From contig JAHFCH010000002.1 in assembly GCA_023249635.1 (NCBI GenBank), positions 1 through 64,000 of the forward strand: 64,000 bases of DNA, in the 5' to 3' direction. This DNA is from Fibrobacterota bacterium (GTDB taxonomy: Bacteria; Fibrobacterota; Fibrobacteria; UBA11236). The position numbers and the translations under genes were made by a program. The notes beneath the pieces are model-generated. The model made no database searches and was not told the origin of the DNA. It saw only the letters and a program-made list of their open reading frames with translations. The number at the start of each line of letters is the position of its first letter. Within the stretch, counting starts at the first letter, position 1. Positions 6,807 through 15,588 of this stretch are shown piece after piece.

Positions 6807-9083
6807 ATGCGGCGTTTTGCCGTGAAACCTTATTTCGATCTGGAGGGCTCCTTGAAGACCCATCGGCACCAAGACGTTAAAGAGGCGGATGCGCACGCCC
6901 ATTGCGGCAACTGCGCCACCCCGCGAATCGGAATGCACCAGACCTTAGGGGCGGTCGAGCACGGGAACCAATGGACATGCCCTATGCATCCGGAAATAGT
7001 CAAGGAATCACCCGGATCGTGTCCGAAATGCGGCATGTCGCTCGAACCCAGGCATCTGGCGATGGGAGAGGAAAAAGCAAATCCCGAGCTCGCGGATATG
7101 CAGCGCCGTTTCGTGGGTAGCGCCCTCATGACCGTACCTCTGGCGGCTCTGGCGATGGCGCACATGCTCCCTTCGATGCGCGTTGATTCGATCCTTAGCC
7201 CGGCTTGGCAGCGTGGCCTCGAGTCGGTCTTCGCCATTCCCGTTGTGTTATGGGGCGGCTTTCCCTTCTTCCAGAGGTTCTGGGCATCGCTTATCCACCG
7301 TAGCCTCAACATGTTCACCTTGATCGGACTGGGAATCGGGGTCGCCTTCCTGTATAGCTTGGCCGCTACTTTGGCCCCCGGCATCTTCCCCGCCTCCTTT
7401 CGTGATGGGCATGGCCAAGTGGGCGTTTACTTCGAGGCCGCCGCAGTGATCGTGACCCTGGTTCTGCTCGGCCAGGTGCTCGAACTCAACTCGCGGAGCC
7501 GAACCGGCGCGGCCATCAAAGCCCTCTTGGGATTGACTCCCAAAACCGCGCGCCGCGTGCGCGGGGACGCCGCCGATGAGGAGATCCCCCTCGCCGACGT
7601 GCGGGTGGGCGACCTTCTCCGCATCCGTCCCGGAGAAAAGGTACCCGTGGATGGAAAGGTGGTTGACGGGTCGAGCGCAATCGATGAATCGATGGTGACC
7701 GGCGAGCCCATGCCGGTGGAGAAGAATTCCGGAGATGCCGTGATCGGTGCCACGCTGAATGGCCGCGGCTCCCTTATCATGAAAGCCGAAAAGGTGGGCT
7801 CCGAAACCATGTTGGCCCAAATCGTACGGATGGTCTCGGAAGCCCAACGCAGTCGCGCGCCCATCCAGAAACTGGCGGACCGGGTTTCCGGTTATTTCGT
7901 TCCAGGAGTCGTGGGCGCCGCGATCCTCACCTTCGCGGCCTGGGCGATTTGGGGCCCGCAGCCTCAATTCGTATATGCGCTGATAAACGCCGTCTCCGTT
8001 CTCATCATAGCTTGCCCGTGCGCGTTGGGTTTGGCGACGCCCATGTCCATCATGGTCGCGACCGGGAAAGGAGCGGCCTCCGGCGTGCTCTTCAAGAACG
8101 CGGAAGCCATCGAGGTATTGAGGCAAGTCGAGGTTCTGGTCCTGGATAAGACCGGAACCCTGACTGAGGGCAAGCCGCAAGTGACCGCCATGGAAGCCTT
8201 ACCGGGATGGAAGGAAACCGATGTGTTACGGTGGGCCGCGGCGCTGGAGCGCAGCAGCGAGCATCCCCTTGCCGAGGCCGTGATCCGATATGCGGAACGT
8301 CCAGGAATCTCCATCCCCAAGGTGGAAGAGTTCCGATCGTTAACGGGGAAAGGCGTGCGCGGCCAGGTGGAAGGCCATGCCGTGGCCTTGGGGAATCTCG
8401 CGCTGTTGCGGGAACTGGGAGTCGATGTAAGCGGCCTTGGAACGCGGACCGACGCGAGACGGACGGACGGTGAGACCGTCCTGTACATGACCGTTGACGG
8501 AGCGGCCGCGGCCTTGTTGGCGATTGCCGATCCGATTAAGCCTTCGGCGCGGGCGGCTATCGCCGAATTGAAGCGGGTGGGCCTGCGGCTGGTGATGCTG
8601 ACGGGGGACGATAAGGTTACTGCCGGAGCCGTCGCGCGCAAGCTGGGCCTGGATGAGGTGATTGCCGATGCCCTTCCGGAAGGGAAGGCCGCAGCGATCA
8701 AAAGGATCCAGGCTCAGGGCAAAAGGGTTGCGATGGCAGGGGACGGCATCAACGATGCGCCCGCCTTGGCCCAGGCTGAGGTCGGCATCGCCATGGGAAC
8801 CGGGACCGACGTGGCCATGCAGAGCGCGGGGGTAACCCTGGTGAAAGGCGACTTGTCCGGCATCGTGCGGGCCCGGAAATTAAGCCAGGCCACCGTGGCC
8901 AACATCCGTCAAAATCTCTTCTTCGCCTTCATTTATAATGCTTTAGGCGTTCCTCTGGCGGCCGGGGTGCTATACCCGTTTTTCGGCATCCTTCTGAGCC
9001 CCATGGTTGCTGCCGCGGCGATGAGTTTCAGCTCGGTTTCCGTAATCGCCAACTCCTTGAGGCTCAAAGGCGTTAGGCTTTAA
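6807..9083 (+). CDS. copA: Copper-exporting P1B-type ATPase
   Basis: The protein has 758 residues as drawn. It pumps Cu(I) (or Ag) from cytoplasm to periplasm. The N-terminus is His/Cys-rich and carries a heavy-metal-binding domain at about 55-82 (CPMHPEIV, then [10 protein letters not shown]) instead of a classical CxxC HMA domain. Membrane helices follow from about 95. The actuator has [14 protein letters not shown]; helix 6 has the Cu-type CPC motif ([12 protein letters not shown], near residue 402). The phosphorylation site is [11 protein letters not shown] near 446, the nucleotide domain has [10 protein letters not shown], and the hinge has [14 protein letters not shown]. The ATG at 6807 has AAGG six bases before it. 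TTG at 6852 has a stronger GGAGG and gives a His-rich start, so it may be the real one. First gene of the copper operon. Confidence 0.93.
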   Translation: MRRFAVKPYFDLEGSLKTHRHQDVKEADAHAHCGNCATPRIGMHQTLGAVEHGNQWTCPMHPEIVKESPGSCPKCGMSLEPRHLAMGEEKANPELADMQRRFVGSALMTVPLAALAMAHMLPSMRVDSILSPAWQRGLESVFAIPVVLWGGFPFFQRFWASLIHRSLNMFTLIGLGIGVAFLYSLAATLAPGIFPASFRDGHGQVGVYFEAAAVIVTLVLLGQVLELNSRSRTGAAIKALLGLTPKTARRVRGDAADEEIPLADVRVGDLLRIRPGEKVPVDGKVVDGSSAIDESMVTGEPMPVEKNSGDAVIGATLNGRGSLIMKAEKVGSETMLAQIVRMVSEAQRSRAPIQKLADRVSGYFVPGVVGAAILTFAAWAIWGPQPQFVYALINAVSVLIIACPCALGLATPMSIMVATGKGAASGVLFKNAEAIEVLRQVEVLVLDKTGTLTEGKPQVTAMEALPGWKETDVLRWAAALERSSEHPLAEAVIRYAERPGISIPKVEEFRSLTGKGVRGQVEGHAVALGNLALLRELGVDVSGLGTRTDARRTDGETVLYMTVDGAAAALLAIADPIKPSARAAIAELKRVGLRLVMLTGDDKVTAGAVARKLGLDEVIADALPEGKAAAIKRIQAQGKRVAMAGDGINDAPALAQAEVGIAMGTGTDVAMQSAGVTLVKGDLSGIVRARKLSQATVANIRQNLFFAFIYNALGVPLAAGVLYPFFGILLSPMVAAAAMSFSSVSVIANSLRLKGVRL

Positions 9084-9133
9084 GTTGTCCCGCGGAAATT
9101 TAGGATGTAGTTTTCATGCGTAAGGAACAGAAA

Positions 9134-9628
9134 ATGAGGGTTTCGATTTCCGCTCTCAAAACCGGCCGCCTCCTCCCTGGCGCTGCGCTCCTCCTTTCGA
9201 TCCTGTTCCTGACCGGACAGACCTTGAACTGCTGCCGGGTGAATGAAGCCTTTGGCCACAGCCTGAGAGCACTCTTCCATGGCGCAACCGGGTACCAAGG
9301 CGAAGCGATCGCTGCGCATGAAGGAATCGGGGAAGATGCCCACCCGCATTGCCATGGACACCCGTCCGATGAATCAGGTATCCATTCCGTCCCTCAGGAT
9401 TTGGCTGGGGAATCCCATTGGGTGCAAGACGGATCATGCCTATCGGAAAAGTCCATCGCGGGAAAGCCCATGCTGGCGAATGAATTTTCGGGATTGCAAC
9501 TTGAGATACCGGTCTTCGCCCGGATTTGCGAAACCCGGATGCCGCTGCCTGTTTGCTTCCAACGGCCGCGGCCCCAAAACAAGAGCAGCCCTCCGCTCTA
9601 CTTAACAACCCTCCAAATCCTCGTCTGA
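9134..9628 (+). CDS. His-rich secreted or membrane-anchored protein of the copper operon
   Basis: The protein has 164 residues. An N-terminal hydrophobic segment (LLPGAALLLSILFLTG) is followed by LNCCRV and a histidine-rich stretch around EDAHPHCHGHPSDE. The C-terminus ends in PPLYLTTLQILV, a tail type I associate with small proteins placed before TolC genes in metal-efflux operons. I do not recognise a named family. The Cys pair and His cluster suggest periplasmic metal binding, which is inference. The start at 9134 was chosen because TAAGGA lies seven bases before it; an ATG at 9116 six codons upstream is possible. It follows the copper ATPase by 50 bases and precedes the structured gap before the TolC gene. 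Confidence 0.6.
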   Translation: MRVSISALKTGRLLPGAALLLSILFLTGQTLNCCRVNEAFGHSLRALFHGATGYQGEAIAAHEGIGEDAHPHCHGHPSDESGIHSVPQDLAGESHWVQDGSCLSEKSIAGKPMLANEFSGLQLEIPVFARICETRMPLPVCFQRPRPQNKSSPPLYLTTLQILV

Positions 9629-9636
9629 AATACTCT

Positions 9637-9702
9637 CAGGAAGCCTTGGCGGCTTCCTGCTCAAATGGACCTGTGCCGGTTCTGACCGGCGCCTCCGGGT
9701 CC
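9637..9702 (+). other. Structured intercistronic region in the copper operon
   Basis: Two hairpins lie between the His-rich protein gene and the TolC gene. The first is CAGGAAGCC and GGCTTCCTG (nine-base stem, loop TTGGC). The second is nested: GGACC pairs with GGTCC around an inner GCCGG/CCGGC stem. Neither is followed by a T-run. They may mark an mRNA processing or attenuation point that sets the level of the efflux genes apart from the ATPase. Confidence 0.45.
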
Positions 9703-9753
9703 AACTTGCCCCTCCTTTTGTTTTCCTGGTCTCGATTGAAGGAGTGCATTGCA

Positions 9754-10971
9754 ATGCATGTGAATTGGAGAAAAATGGCTGTCCTCGCCCTCCTGGGCGT
9801 TTCCGCTGCGCGGTCGCAAGGCTTGGGGCTGGATAGCCTCATTGGCATGGCTCTGGCGCGCAGTCCGGACGTATCGGCGGGACGGCAACGGATTGAAACC
9901 GCCGCCCAGGAAATCGCCGCGCCATACCCATCCAATCCCTCGTTGGACGTGGATGCGTTCCATAACCTGGGAGCGCCGTCTAAGCCCAAGGCCTCCGCCA
10001 AGCTCTCACAGGAACTCCATTTCGGCGCCCGCAATCGCGCCCATGCCGTGGCGGAATCCAGGGTCGGGGAAGAACGGGAACGGCAGCGGGGGAGGGAGTT
10101 GGATCTCATCTCGGAAATCCGAAGCGATTACTTCGCTTGGCAAATCCTGAACCGGAAAGCGATCCTGCAATCGGAAACGGCGAAGCGGTGGGAAGGCCTA
10201 ACTCGCTTGGCTACCGCCAAGGTGACGGAAGGCCGGGTCTCCCAGGTGGACGAAGCACAAGCGAAATTGAATCTCGCGAAAGCCAAGCAGCGTGAGCTGG
10301 AATTGCGGACGGACAAGGCGCGCCTGGGAATACGTCTGGGTTACCTTGCCGGGGCGTATCCGCTCCCGGATTCCCTGCGCCCGGATCTGCCGGATTCCCT
10401 GCCGGGCCTGGCTTCCCAGGACTCGCTTACGGCATGGGCGCTACAAGCCAATCCCGATCTAAAAACGCTACGGTCGGAACTGGCGACGGGGCAGTCGCGC
10501 ATCGCCTGGGAACAGGGCCAGCGGCTTCCGGTGGTCAGCATCTCGGCGGGTTACGAACGGGAGAGCGACGGGGCCAATCTGATTGGGGCGGGAGTGGAAA
10601 TTCCCCTCGCCTTGTTCAATCGCAACCAGACCGGCATCGCCAGGGCGCGATCCGAACGCAGGGAGACCGAGCTTCGCCAAGTGGCTGCCGAGCTCGCATT
10701 GCGCGCGGAGATCTCCGATGCCGTAGAACAATTGGAGGGCCTGGCGGAGCGCTATCGGAATTACCAAGCGGAGATCCGCGACTTGAGCCGGAAGCAACTC
10801 GCGTTGTCCGAGAAAGGCTTTCGGGAGGGATTGCTCGGCCTCTTCGATTTGTCGCGCGTCCAGGAGGAAGCCCTGGCCCAGGAGTCGGAAGCATTGGAAC
10901 TGCTGGATGCCTATTACCGGATTTGGAATCGCCTGGGAAGGGCGGTAGGAGGAAAAACATGGGAACGCTGA
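9754..10971 (+). CDS. cusC: TolC-family outer-membrane efflux protein (CusC/CzcC type)
   Basis: The protein has 405 residues and is the predicted outer-membrane duct of the tripartite copper efflux system. A signal peptide ends near ARSQG. The OEP-type coiled-coil repeat is seen twice: LIGMALARSPDVSAGRQRIE ... SLDVDAF near the N-terminus and LTAWALQANPDLKTLRSELA ... VVSISAGYERES in the second half, each followed by long amphipathic helices such as SEIRSDYFAWQILN and DAVEQLEGLAERYRNYQ. Length matches the CzcC-like subgroup. The ATG at 9754 has AAGGAG nine bases upstream; the open frame to 9526 overlaps the preceding gene and is spurious. Its stop overlaps the adaptor gene by 13 bases, which indicates coupling. 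Confidence 0.88.
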   Translation: MHVNWRKMAVLALLGVSAARSQGLGLDSLIGMALARSPDVSAGRQRIETAAQEIAAPYPSNPSLDVDAFHNLGAPSKPKASAKLSQELHFGARNRAHAVAESRVGEERERQRGRELDLISEIRSDYFAWQILNRKAILQSETAKRWEGLTRLATAKVTEGRVSQVDEAQAKLNLAKAKQRELELRTDKARLGIRLGYLAGAYPLPDSLRPDLPDSLPGLASQDSLTAWALQANPDLKTLRSELATGQSRIAWEQGQRLPVVSISAGYERESDGANLIGAGVEIPLALFNRNQTGIARARSERRETELRQVAAELALRAEISDAVEQLEGLAERYRNYQAEIRDLSRKQLALSEKGFREGLLGLFDLSRVQEEALAQESEALELLDAYYRIWNRLGRAVGGKTWER

Positions 10972-11924
10972 AGTCGCGGATTGTCTTGGGGCTGGCTCTG
11001 GCCGGCCTCGGTATCGGGATGGGTCAGGCTCATGAGGGCCATGACCATGGCGAGGCGCCGCCGGAACAGACCGCGCAGGGCGGACCAATCGTCCTTTCCG
11101 ACGAGGCCAAGAAGAATCTGGACATCCAAACCGCTGAAGCCAGCGTGCAGGCCATCGAGAAGACGATCAAGGCCTCCGGCATCATCGAAGCCATCCCCGG
11201 ATCGAGGGAAAACGTCGCCAGCAAGATTGCGGGGCGAGTCGTCGAGTTGAGTTCCTCTTTGGGGCAGGTGCGGAGAAAAGGGGATCCCCTGCTGATCCTG
11301 GAAGCGCGGCAATTGTCCGAGTCGCCTATTCGGGTATCCGTGGCCGCTCCGCGTACGGGTAAGGTGGTCAAGCTGAACGTCATCAAGGGGGACGCCGTGG
11401 AAGCGGGCACCCCGCTGCTGGAACTCGCGGATTATTCCGAGGTGTATGCGGTTGCGCGCGTGTTCGAATCGCAGATCGGTAAAATCAGTAAAGGCATGGG
11501 GGCACGCGTGTACTCACCCGTACTGAAAAACAAGGAGATGGCCAGCAAGGTCGATGTGATCGGATCCGAAGTCAATCCCCGGACCCGCACGGTAGACGTG
11601 TGGTTGCGCGTCAAGAATCCCGGTGAGCTGCTCAAGATCAATATGAACGTGAACGTATTCTTCCTTGCGGACAAGGAGGACGAAAGCATCGTCGTGCCCC
11701 GTTCGGCTCTGGTGGGGAGCGGCGGCGAACGGATCGTATTCATCGAGGAAGGGAACAAGTACCTGCGCACGCCCGTGGTAACCGGGATCGAGAACGACAA
11801 GTGGGTCGAGATCGTGGAAGGATTGGCCGCGGGCGATGTAGTGGTGACACAGGGGAATTACCAGTTGCAATTCGCGAAGCCCAAGCCGAGGGCGGGTGCC
11901 AAGAATCCGGCGAAGGCGAAATGA
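10959..11924 (+). CDS. cusB: RND efflux periplasmic adaptor (CusB/HlyD family)
   Basis: The protein has 321 residues. A signal peptide is followed by a metal-binding-like His stretch (AHEGHDHGE). Membrane-fusion domains follow: ASGIIEAIPGSRENVASKIAGRVVEL (lipoyl-like first half), RVSVAAPRTGKVVKLNVIKGDAVEAGTPLLELAD (second half), a beta-barrel with VDVIGSEVNPRTRTVDVWLRV, and a membrane-proximal domain with VVPRSALVGSGGERIVFIEEG and IVEGLAAGDVVVTQG. The helical hairpin is short. The ATG at 10959 is preceded by TAGGAGG with ideal spacing and overlaps the TolC gene. It delivers copper to, and bridges, the inner-membrane pump and outer-membrane duct. Confidence 0.9.
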   Translation: MGTLKSRIVLGLALAGLGIGMGQAHEGHDHGEAPPEQTAQGGPIVLSDEAKKNLDIQTAEASVQAIEKTIKASGIIEAIPGSRENVASKIAGRVVELSSSLGQVRRKGDPLLILEARQLSESPIRVSVAAPRTGKVVKLNVIKGDAVEAGTPLLELADYSEVYAVARVFESQIGKISKGMGARVYSPVLKNKEMASKVDVIGSEVNPRTRTVDVWLRVKNPGELLKINMNVNVFFLADKEDESIVVPRSALVGSGGERIVFIEEGNKYLRTPVVTGIENDKWVEIVEGLAAGDVVVTQGNYQLQFAKPKPRAGAKNPAKAK

Positions 11925-11931
11925 GCGAAGC

Positions 11932-14900
11932 ATGTTGAACGCGATTATCCATTTCTCATTGCGGAATCGCCTCCTGGTGGTAGCCGTCGCCGCCCTGCTC
12001 ATGGTATACGGGGCATTCGTCCTGCGGAAGCTGCCCGTGGACGTATTCCCGGATCTGAATCGTCCTACGGTAACCATAATGACGGAAGCCCCAGGCCTTT
12101 CGCCCGATGAGGTCGAGGCCCTGGTGGTGTATCCCATCGAAACCGCCATGAACGGCGCTACGGGCGTGGATCGCGTGCGCTCCGTCTCCTCACCCGGGCT
12201 CGGATTGGTTTTCGTCGAGTTCGATTGGAAGACGGACATCTACATCGATCGGCAGATCATCGCCGAAAAGCTGCAAGGCATCCGGGAAGGATTGCCGCCC
12301 GCGGTCAATCCCGTCCTCGGCCCTATCAGTTCCATCATGGGCGAGATCATGCTCATCAGTGTGAGCGGGGATTCCGGATCGCCGATGGATTTGCGCACGC
12401 TTGCCGATTGGACGATAAAACCGCGTCTCTTGAGCATTCCCGGCGTCTCCCAGGTGATCGCCATCGGGGGGGACGTGAAGCAATATCACATCTCGGTTTC
12501 CCCCGATAAGCTCCGCCAGACCGGGGTCACCTTGCATCAGGTCGAAGAAGCGGTCCAGCGCTCGAACGCAAACTCCTCCGGCGGGTACCTGGTCCAGGAT
12601 TATACCGAAGCTGTTGTGCGAAATCTGGGCCGCATCCAATCCCTGGACGATTTGAAGAACACGGTGGTCGCTTTCAAGGACGGCCAATCCATCACCCTCG
12701 ACCAAGTCTCCGAGATACGCTTCGGCAGCCCGCAAAAACGGGGATCCGCAGGGGCCAATGCCCGCCCTGCGGTCATCCTCAGCGTTAAGAAGCAACCCGG
12801 CGCGAGCACGCAGGAACTGACCGGTAAAATAGATGCCGCTATCCTTGAGATGAAAAAGAGTATCCCCAAGGATGTCGAAATCAATGCCAAACTCTTCCGT
12901 CAGGCTTCCTTCATTGGCACAGCCATCAAGAACGTAGAGGACGCTCTGCGCGACGGCAGCCTTCTGGTGGTCGTAGTCCTTTTCCTGTTCCTCCTCAATT
13001 TCCGGACCACCTTCATCACCCTCACGGCCATCCCGCTGTCCCTTCTGATCACGGCCTTGGTCTTCAAGTTCTACGGGATTTCCATCAATACCATGACCCT
13101 GGGCGGCTTGGCGGTCGCTATCGGCGAATTGGTTGATGATGCCATCGTGGATGTGGAAAACGTATTCCGGAGGCTCAAGGAAAACCGGCTTCGCCCGCAT
13201 CCGGAACCGGTTCTCGAGGTCATCTTTAAGGCGTCTTCGGAAGTACGGAACTCCATCGTGTTCGCCACCTTGATTGTCGTGCTGGTCTTCGTACCCTTGT
13301 TTTCCCTGGGCGGGATCGAGGGCCGCATCTTCGCGCCGCTCGGCATATCCTACATCGTATCCATCCTGGCTTCCCTGGTTGTATCCCTGACCGTAACTCC
13401 CGCTTTGTGTGCTTATCTGCTTCCCAAAGCGGATTTCCTCAAGAAAGAAAACGATGGCGCGCTGGTTCTGTTCCTGAAACGCTGGAACCGGAAGATGGTT
13501 TTGGAACCGACGCTGAAACACCCCTGGCTGGCCTTATCCACGGCACTGTTGTTACTTGCCATGGCGCTCTCGTCCTTCCCTTTCCTGGGCAAGGAATTCC
13601 TACCGCCCTTCAACGAAGGCACGGCCACCATCAATTTGCTGTCCCCCCCGGGGACTTCCTTGCAAGAATCCGATCGCATCGGCGTTATCGCGGAAAAGCT
13701 CATCCGCCAGGTTCCTGAAGTTGTTTCCACGGGTCGCCGTACCGGTCGCGCGGAGGAGGACGACCATGCCGAAGGTGTCCACTCCTCGGAGATCGATGTG
13801 GATCTCAAACGCAGCAGGCGCAAGCGGGAAGCCATTCTAGGGGACATCCGCGGCCGCTTGGATCAGATCCCCGGTATCGCAGTCAATATCGGCCAACCCA
13901 TATCACATCGCATCGACCACCTATTATCCGGGATCCGGGCACAAGTCGCCATCAAGCTATTCGGGGACGACCTGGGCGTGCTCCGCGAGAAGGCAGAGGC
14001 GATCGAAAAGGAGCTAAAGGAGGTACCTGGCGTAGTGGACCTTTCGGTTGAAAAGCAGGTCCTGGTACCCCAGGTCGCGGTACAGCTGAACCGGGACGAA
14101 CTGAAGCGTTACGGCCTTCAGGCAGGCGAGGTGACAGGTCTGATCCAGACCGCACTGGGCGGGGAAAAGGTTTCCGAGATCCTGGAAGGACAGCAACGCT
14201 TCGCGCTGGTGGTGCTCCTGGAGGAACAGGCGCGCGCCAATCTCGACAGGCTCGGGGAATTGCTGGTGGACCTCCCCAATGGCGAGCAGATTCCCCTCAG
14301 CATGGTAGCTACGGTTGAGCCTGCGTTGGGTCCGAACCAAATCCTGAGGGAGAACGTGCGCCGCCGCATAGTGGTGCAGTTGAACACGAGCGGCCGGGAT
14401 CTGGGATCCGTGGTGGCGGATGTCCAGTCGCGGATCACCTCCAAGGTCAAACTACCGGAAGGGTATTTCATCGAGTACGGGGGACAATTCGAAAGCCAGC
14501 GGAAGGCTACGCGCTTGATTGGCTTGTTGAGCCTATTCTCACTGCTGGGAATGTTCCTCGCCCTATTCATGCATTTCCGTTCTACGGCTTTGGTCGGCAT
14601 GATCCTCCTCAACATCCCCTTTTCGATGATTGGTGCCGTGCTTGCGGTGTGGCTTACGACACGGACTTTTTCCATCGGTTCACTCGTCGGTTTCGTAACG
14701 CTTTGCGGTATATCGGCGCGTAACGGCATTATGATGGTGTCCCATTACCTGCATCTCCTCCGGGAAGAAGGAGAAACCTGGAGCCGAAATATGGTGCTGC
14801 GCGGCGCGCTGGAACGGCTGGTGCCGGTATTGATGACCGCTTTGACCGCGGCGCTGGCCTTGATCCCCCTGATCCTTTCGCCCGGTGAGCCCGGCAAGGA

Positions 14901-15039
14901 GATCCTGTATCCCGTGGCCGTCGTCATTTTCGGCGGACTCATCAGTTCCACCCTCATGAATATCGCGCTGATGCCCACGTTGTTTTGGAACTTCGGCCGT
15001 AAGCCCGTCGCCAGGCTTTTGGAAAAGCCCGCCGGATGA
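11932..15039 (+). CDS. cusA: Heavy-metal RND efflux pump (CusA/CzcA family)
   Basis: The protein has 1035 residues, the full length of an HME-RND proton antiporter with 12 membrane helices. The N-terminus shows RNRLLVVAVAALLMVYGAF and KLPVDVFPDLNRPTV. Helix 4 carries AIGELVDDAIVDVENVFRRL, which matches the AxGxxxDxxxxxxEN signature of the Cu/Ag-specific HME4 group rather than the DFGxxxDGA of Zn/Co/Ni pumps. Other family blocks are GKEFLPPFNEGTATIN and GFVTLCGISARNGIMMVSHY. The ATG at 11932 follows the adaptor stop by seven bases with only a weak purine run (GCGAAG), consistent with coupling; the longer frame to 11896 lies inside the adaptor gene. It powers copper export across the envelope. 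Confidence 0.93.
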   Translation: MLNAIIHFSLRNRLLVVAVAALLMVYGAFVLRKLPVDVFPDLNRPTVTIMTEAPGLSPDEVEALVVYPIETAMNGATGVDRVRSVSSPGLGLVFVEFDWKTDIYIDRQIIAEKLQGIREGLPPAVNPVLGPISSIMGEIMLISVSGDSGSPMDLRTLADWTIKPRLLSIPGVSQVIAIGGDVKQYHISVSPDKLRQTGVTLHQVEEAVQRSNANSSGGYLVQDYTEAVVRNLGRIQSLDDLKNTVVAFKDGQSITLDQVSEIRFGSPQKRGSAGANARPAVILSVKKQPGASTQELTGKIDAAILEMKKSIPKDVEINAKLFRQASFIGTAIKNVEDALRDGSLLVVVVLFLFLLNFRTTFITLTAIPLSLLITALVFKFYGISINTMTLGGLAVAIGELVDDAIVDVENVFRRLKENRLRPHPEPVLEVIFKASSEVRNSIVFATLIVVLVFVPLFSLGGIEGRIFAPLGISYIVSILASLVVSLTVTPALCAYLLPKADFLKKENDGALVLFLKRWNRKMVLEPTLKHPWLALSTALLLLAMALSSFPFLGKEFLPPFNEGTATINLLSPPGTSLQESDRIGVIAEKLIRQVPEVVSTGRRTGRAEEDDHAEGVHSSEIDVDLKRSRRKREAILGDIRGRLDQIPGIAVNIGQPISHRIDHLLSGIRAQVAIKLFGDDLGVLREKAEAIEKELKEVPGVVDLSVEKQVLVPQVAVQLNRDELKRYGLQAGEVTGLIQTALGGEKVSEILEGQQRFALVVLLEEQARANLDRLGELLVDLPNGEQIPLSMVATVEPALGPNQILRENVRRRIVVQLNTSGRDLGSVVADVQSRITSKVKLPEGYFIEYGGQFESQRKATRLIGLLSLFSLLGMFLALFMHFRSTALVGMILLNIPFSMIGAVLAVWLTTRTFSIGSLVGFVTLCGISARNGIMMVSHYLHLLREEGETWSRNMVLRGALERLVPVLMTALTAALALIPLILSPGEPGKEILYPVAVVIFGGLISSTLMNIALMPTLFWNFGRKPVARLLEKPAG

Positions 15040-15096
15040 AGATCGCTTTTTGTCGTCCGGTTCCGTTTTCGTAAATGTTCACTTAAGGAGAAAAAC

Positions 15097-15573
15097 ATGT
15101 TTAAATCGAACTTACCCCTGGTATCCGCCCTGTTTGCGGGAGCATTGTTTGCGACGGGCTCTGTCACGAGGGCAAATGAGGACCACCACGCCAAATCCGA
15201 AAGTCAAACAGGTAGCGTAGCGGCAAACCTCGACCCGGTCCGTGCGGTAATGGACAGCCTGGACAAGGATTTCGCGGCCGACCGCCTCGGGAATGCCCAT
15301 GCCTTGGCCGAGGCCTTGAATGATGCGGTCAAGGATCTGGACAAGGATCCTTCCCTGGATGCCGCCAAGAAAAAGCGCGTACAGGGTTATGTAAAGAACA
15401 TCGCGCATTTCGCGGACGAGATGCATGATGCCGCCGATGCGAAAAACGCTCCAGTGGCGCTCAAATGGGAGAAGAAATTGAAGACGCAGGTGGACTTGCT
15501 GGTCAAGCAATTCGGAAAAGCGAAGACGAGGACGCAACCGGCTGCGCCCGACACGGCGAGTGAAACCAAGTAA
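15097..15573 (+). CDS. Small helical periplasmic protein of the copper operon
   Basis: The protein has 158 residues with a signal peptide ending near VTRAN and a short His patch (EDHHAKSE). The mature part is almost entirely amphipathic helix, with segments VRAVMDSLDKDFAAD, ALAEALNDAVKDLDK, VQGYVKNIAHFADEMHDAAD and WEKKLKTQVDLLVKQFG, suggesting a helical bundle. The His/Met pairs in HFADEMHD could bind metal. I do not recognise a named family. A good AAGGAG lies seven bases upstream of the ATG. It lies between the efflux pump and the multicopper oxidase genes, so a copper-carrier or periplasmic sensor role is plausible but unproven. Confidence 0.7.
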   Translation: MFKSNLPLVSALFAGALFATGSVTRANEDHHAKSESQTGSVAANLDPVRAVMDSLDKDFAADRLGNAHALAEALNDAVKDLDKDPSLDAAKKKRVQGYVKNIAHFADEMHDAADAKNAPVALKWEKKLKTQVDLLVKQFGKAKTRTQPAAPDTASETK

Positions 15574-15588
15574 GGACAGGAGAATCCG

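Noticed and set aside
12190-13521. Minus-strand open frame of 443 codons
   Set aside because: It is a shadow of the efflux pump gene; the plus strand matches the RND family throughout.
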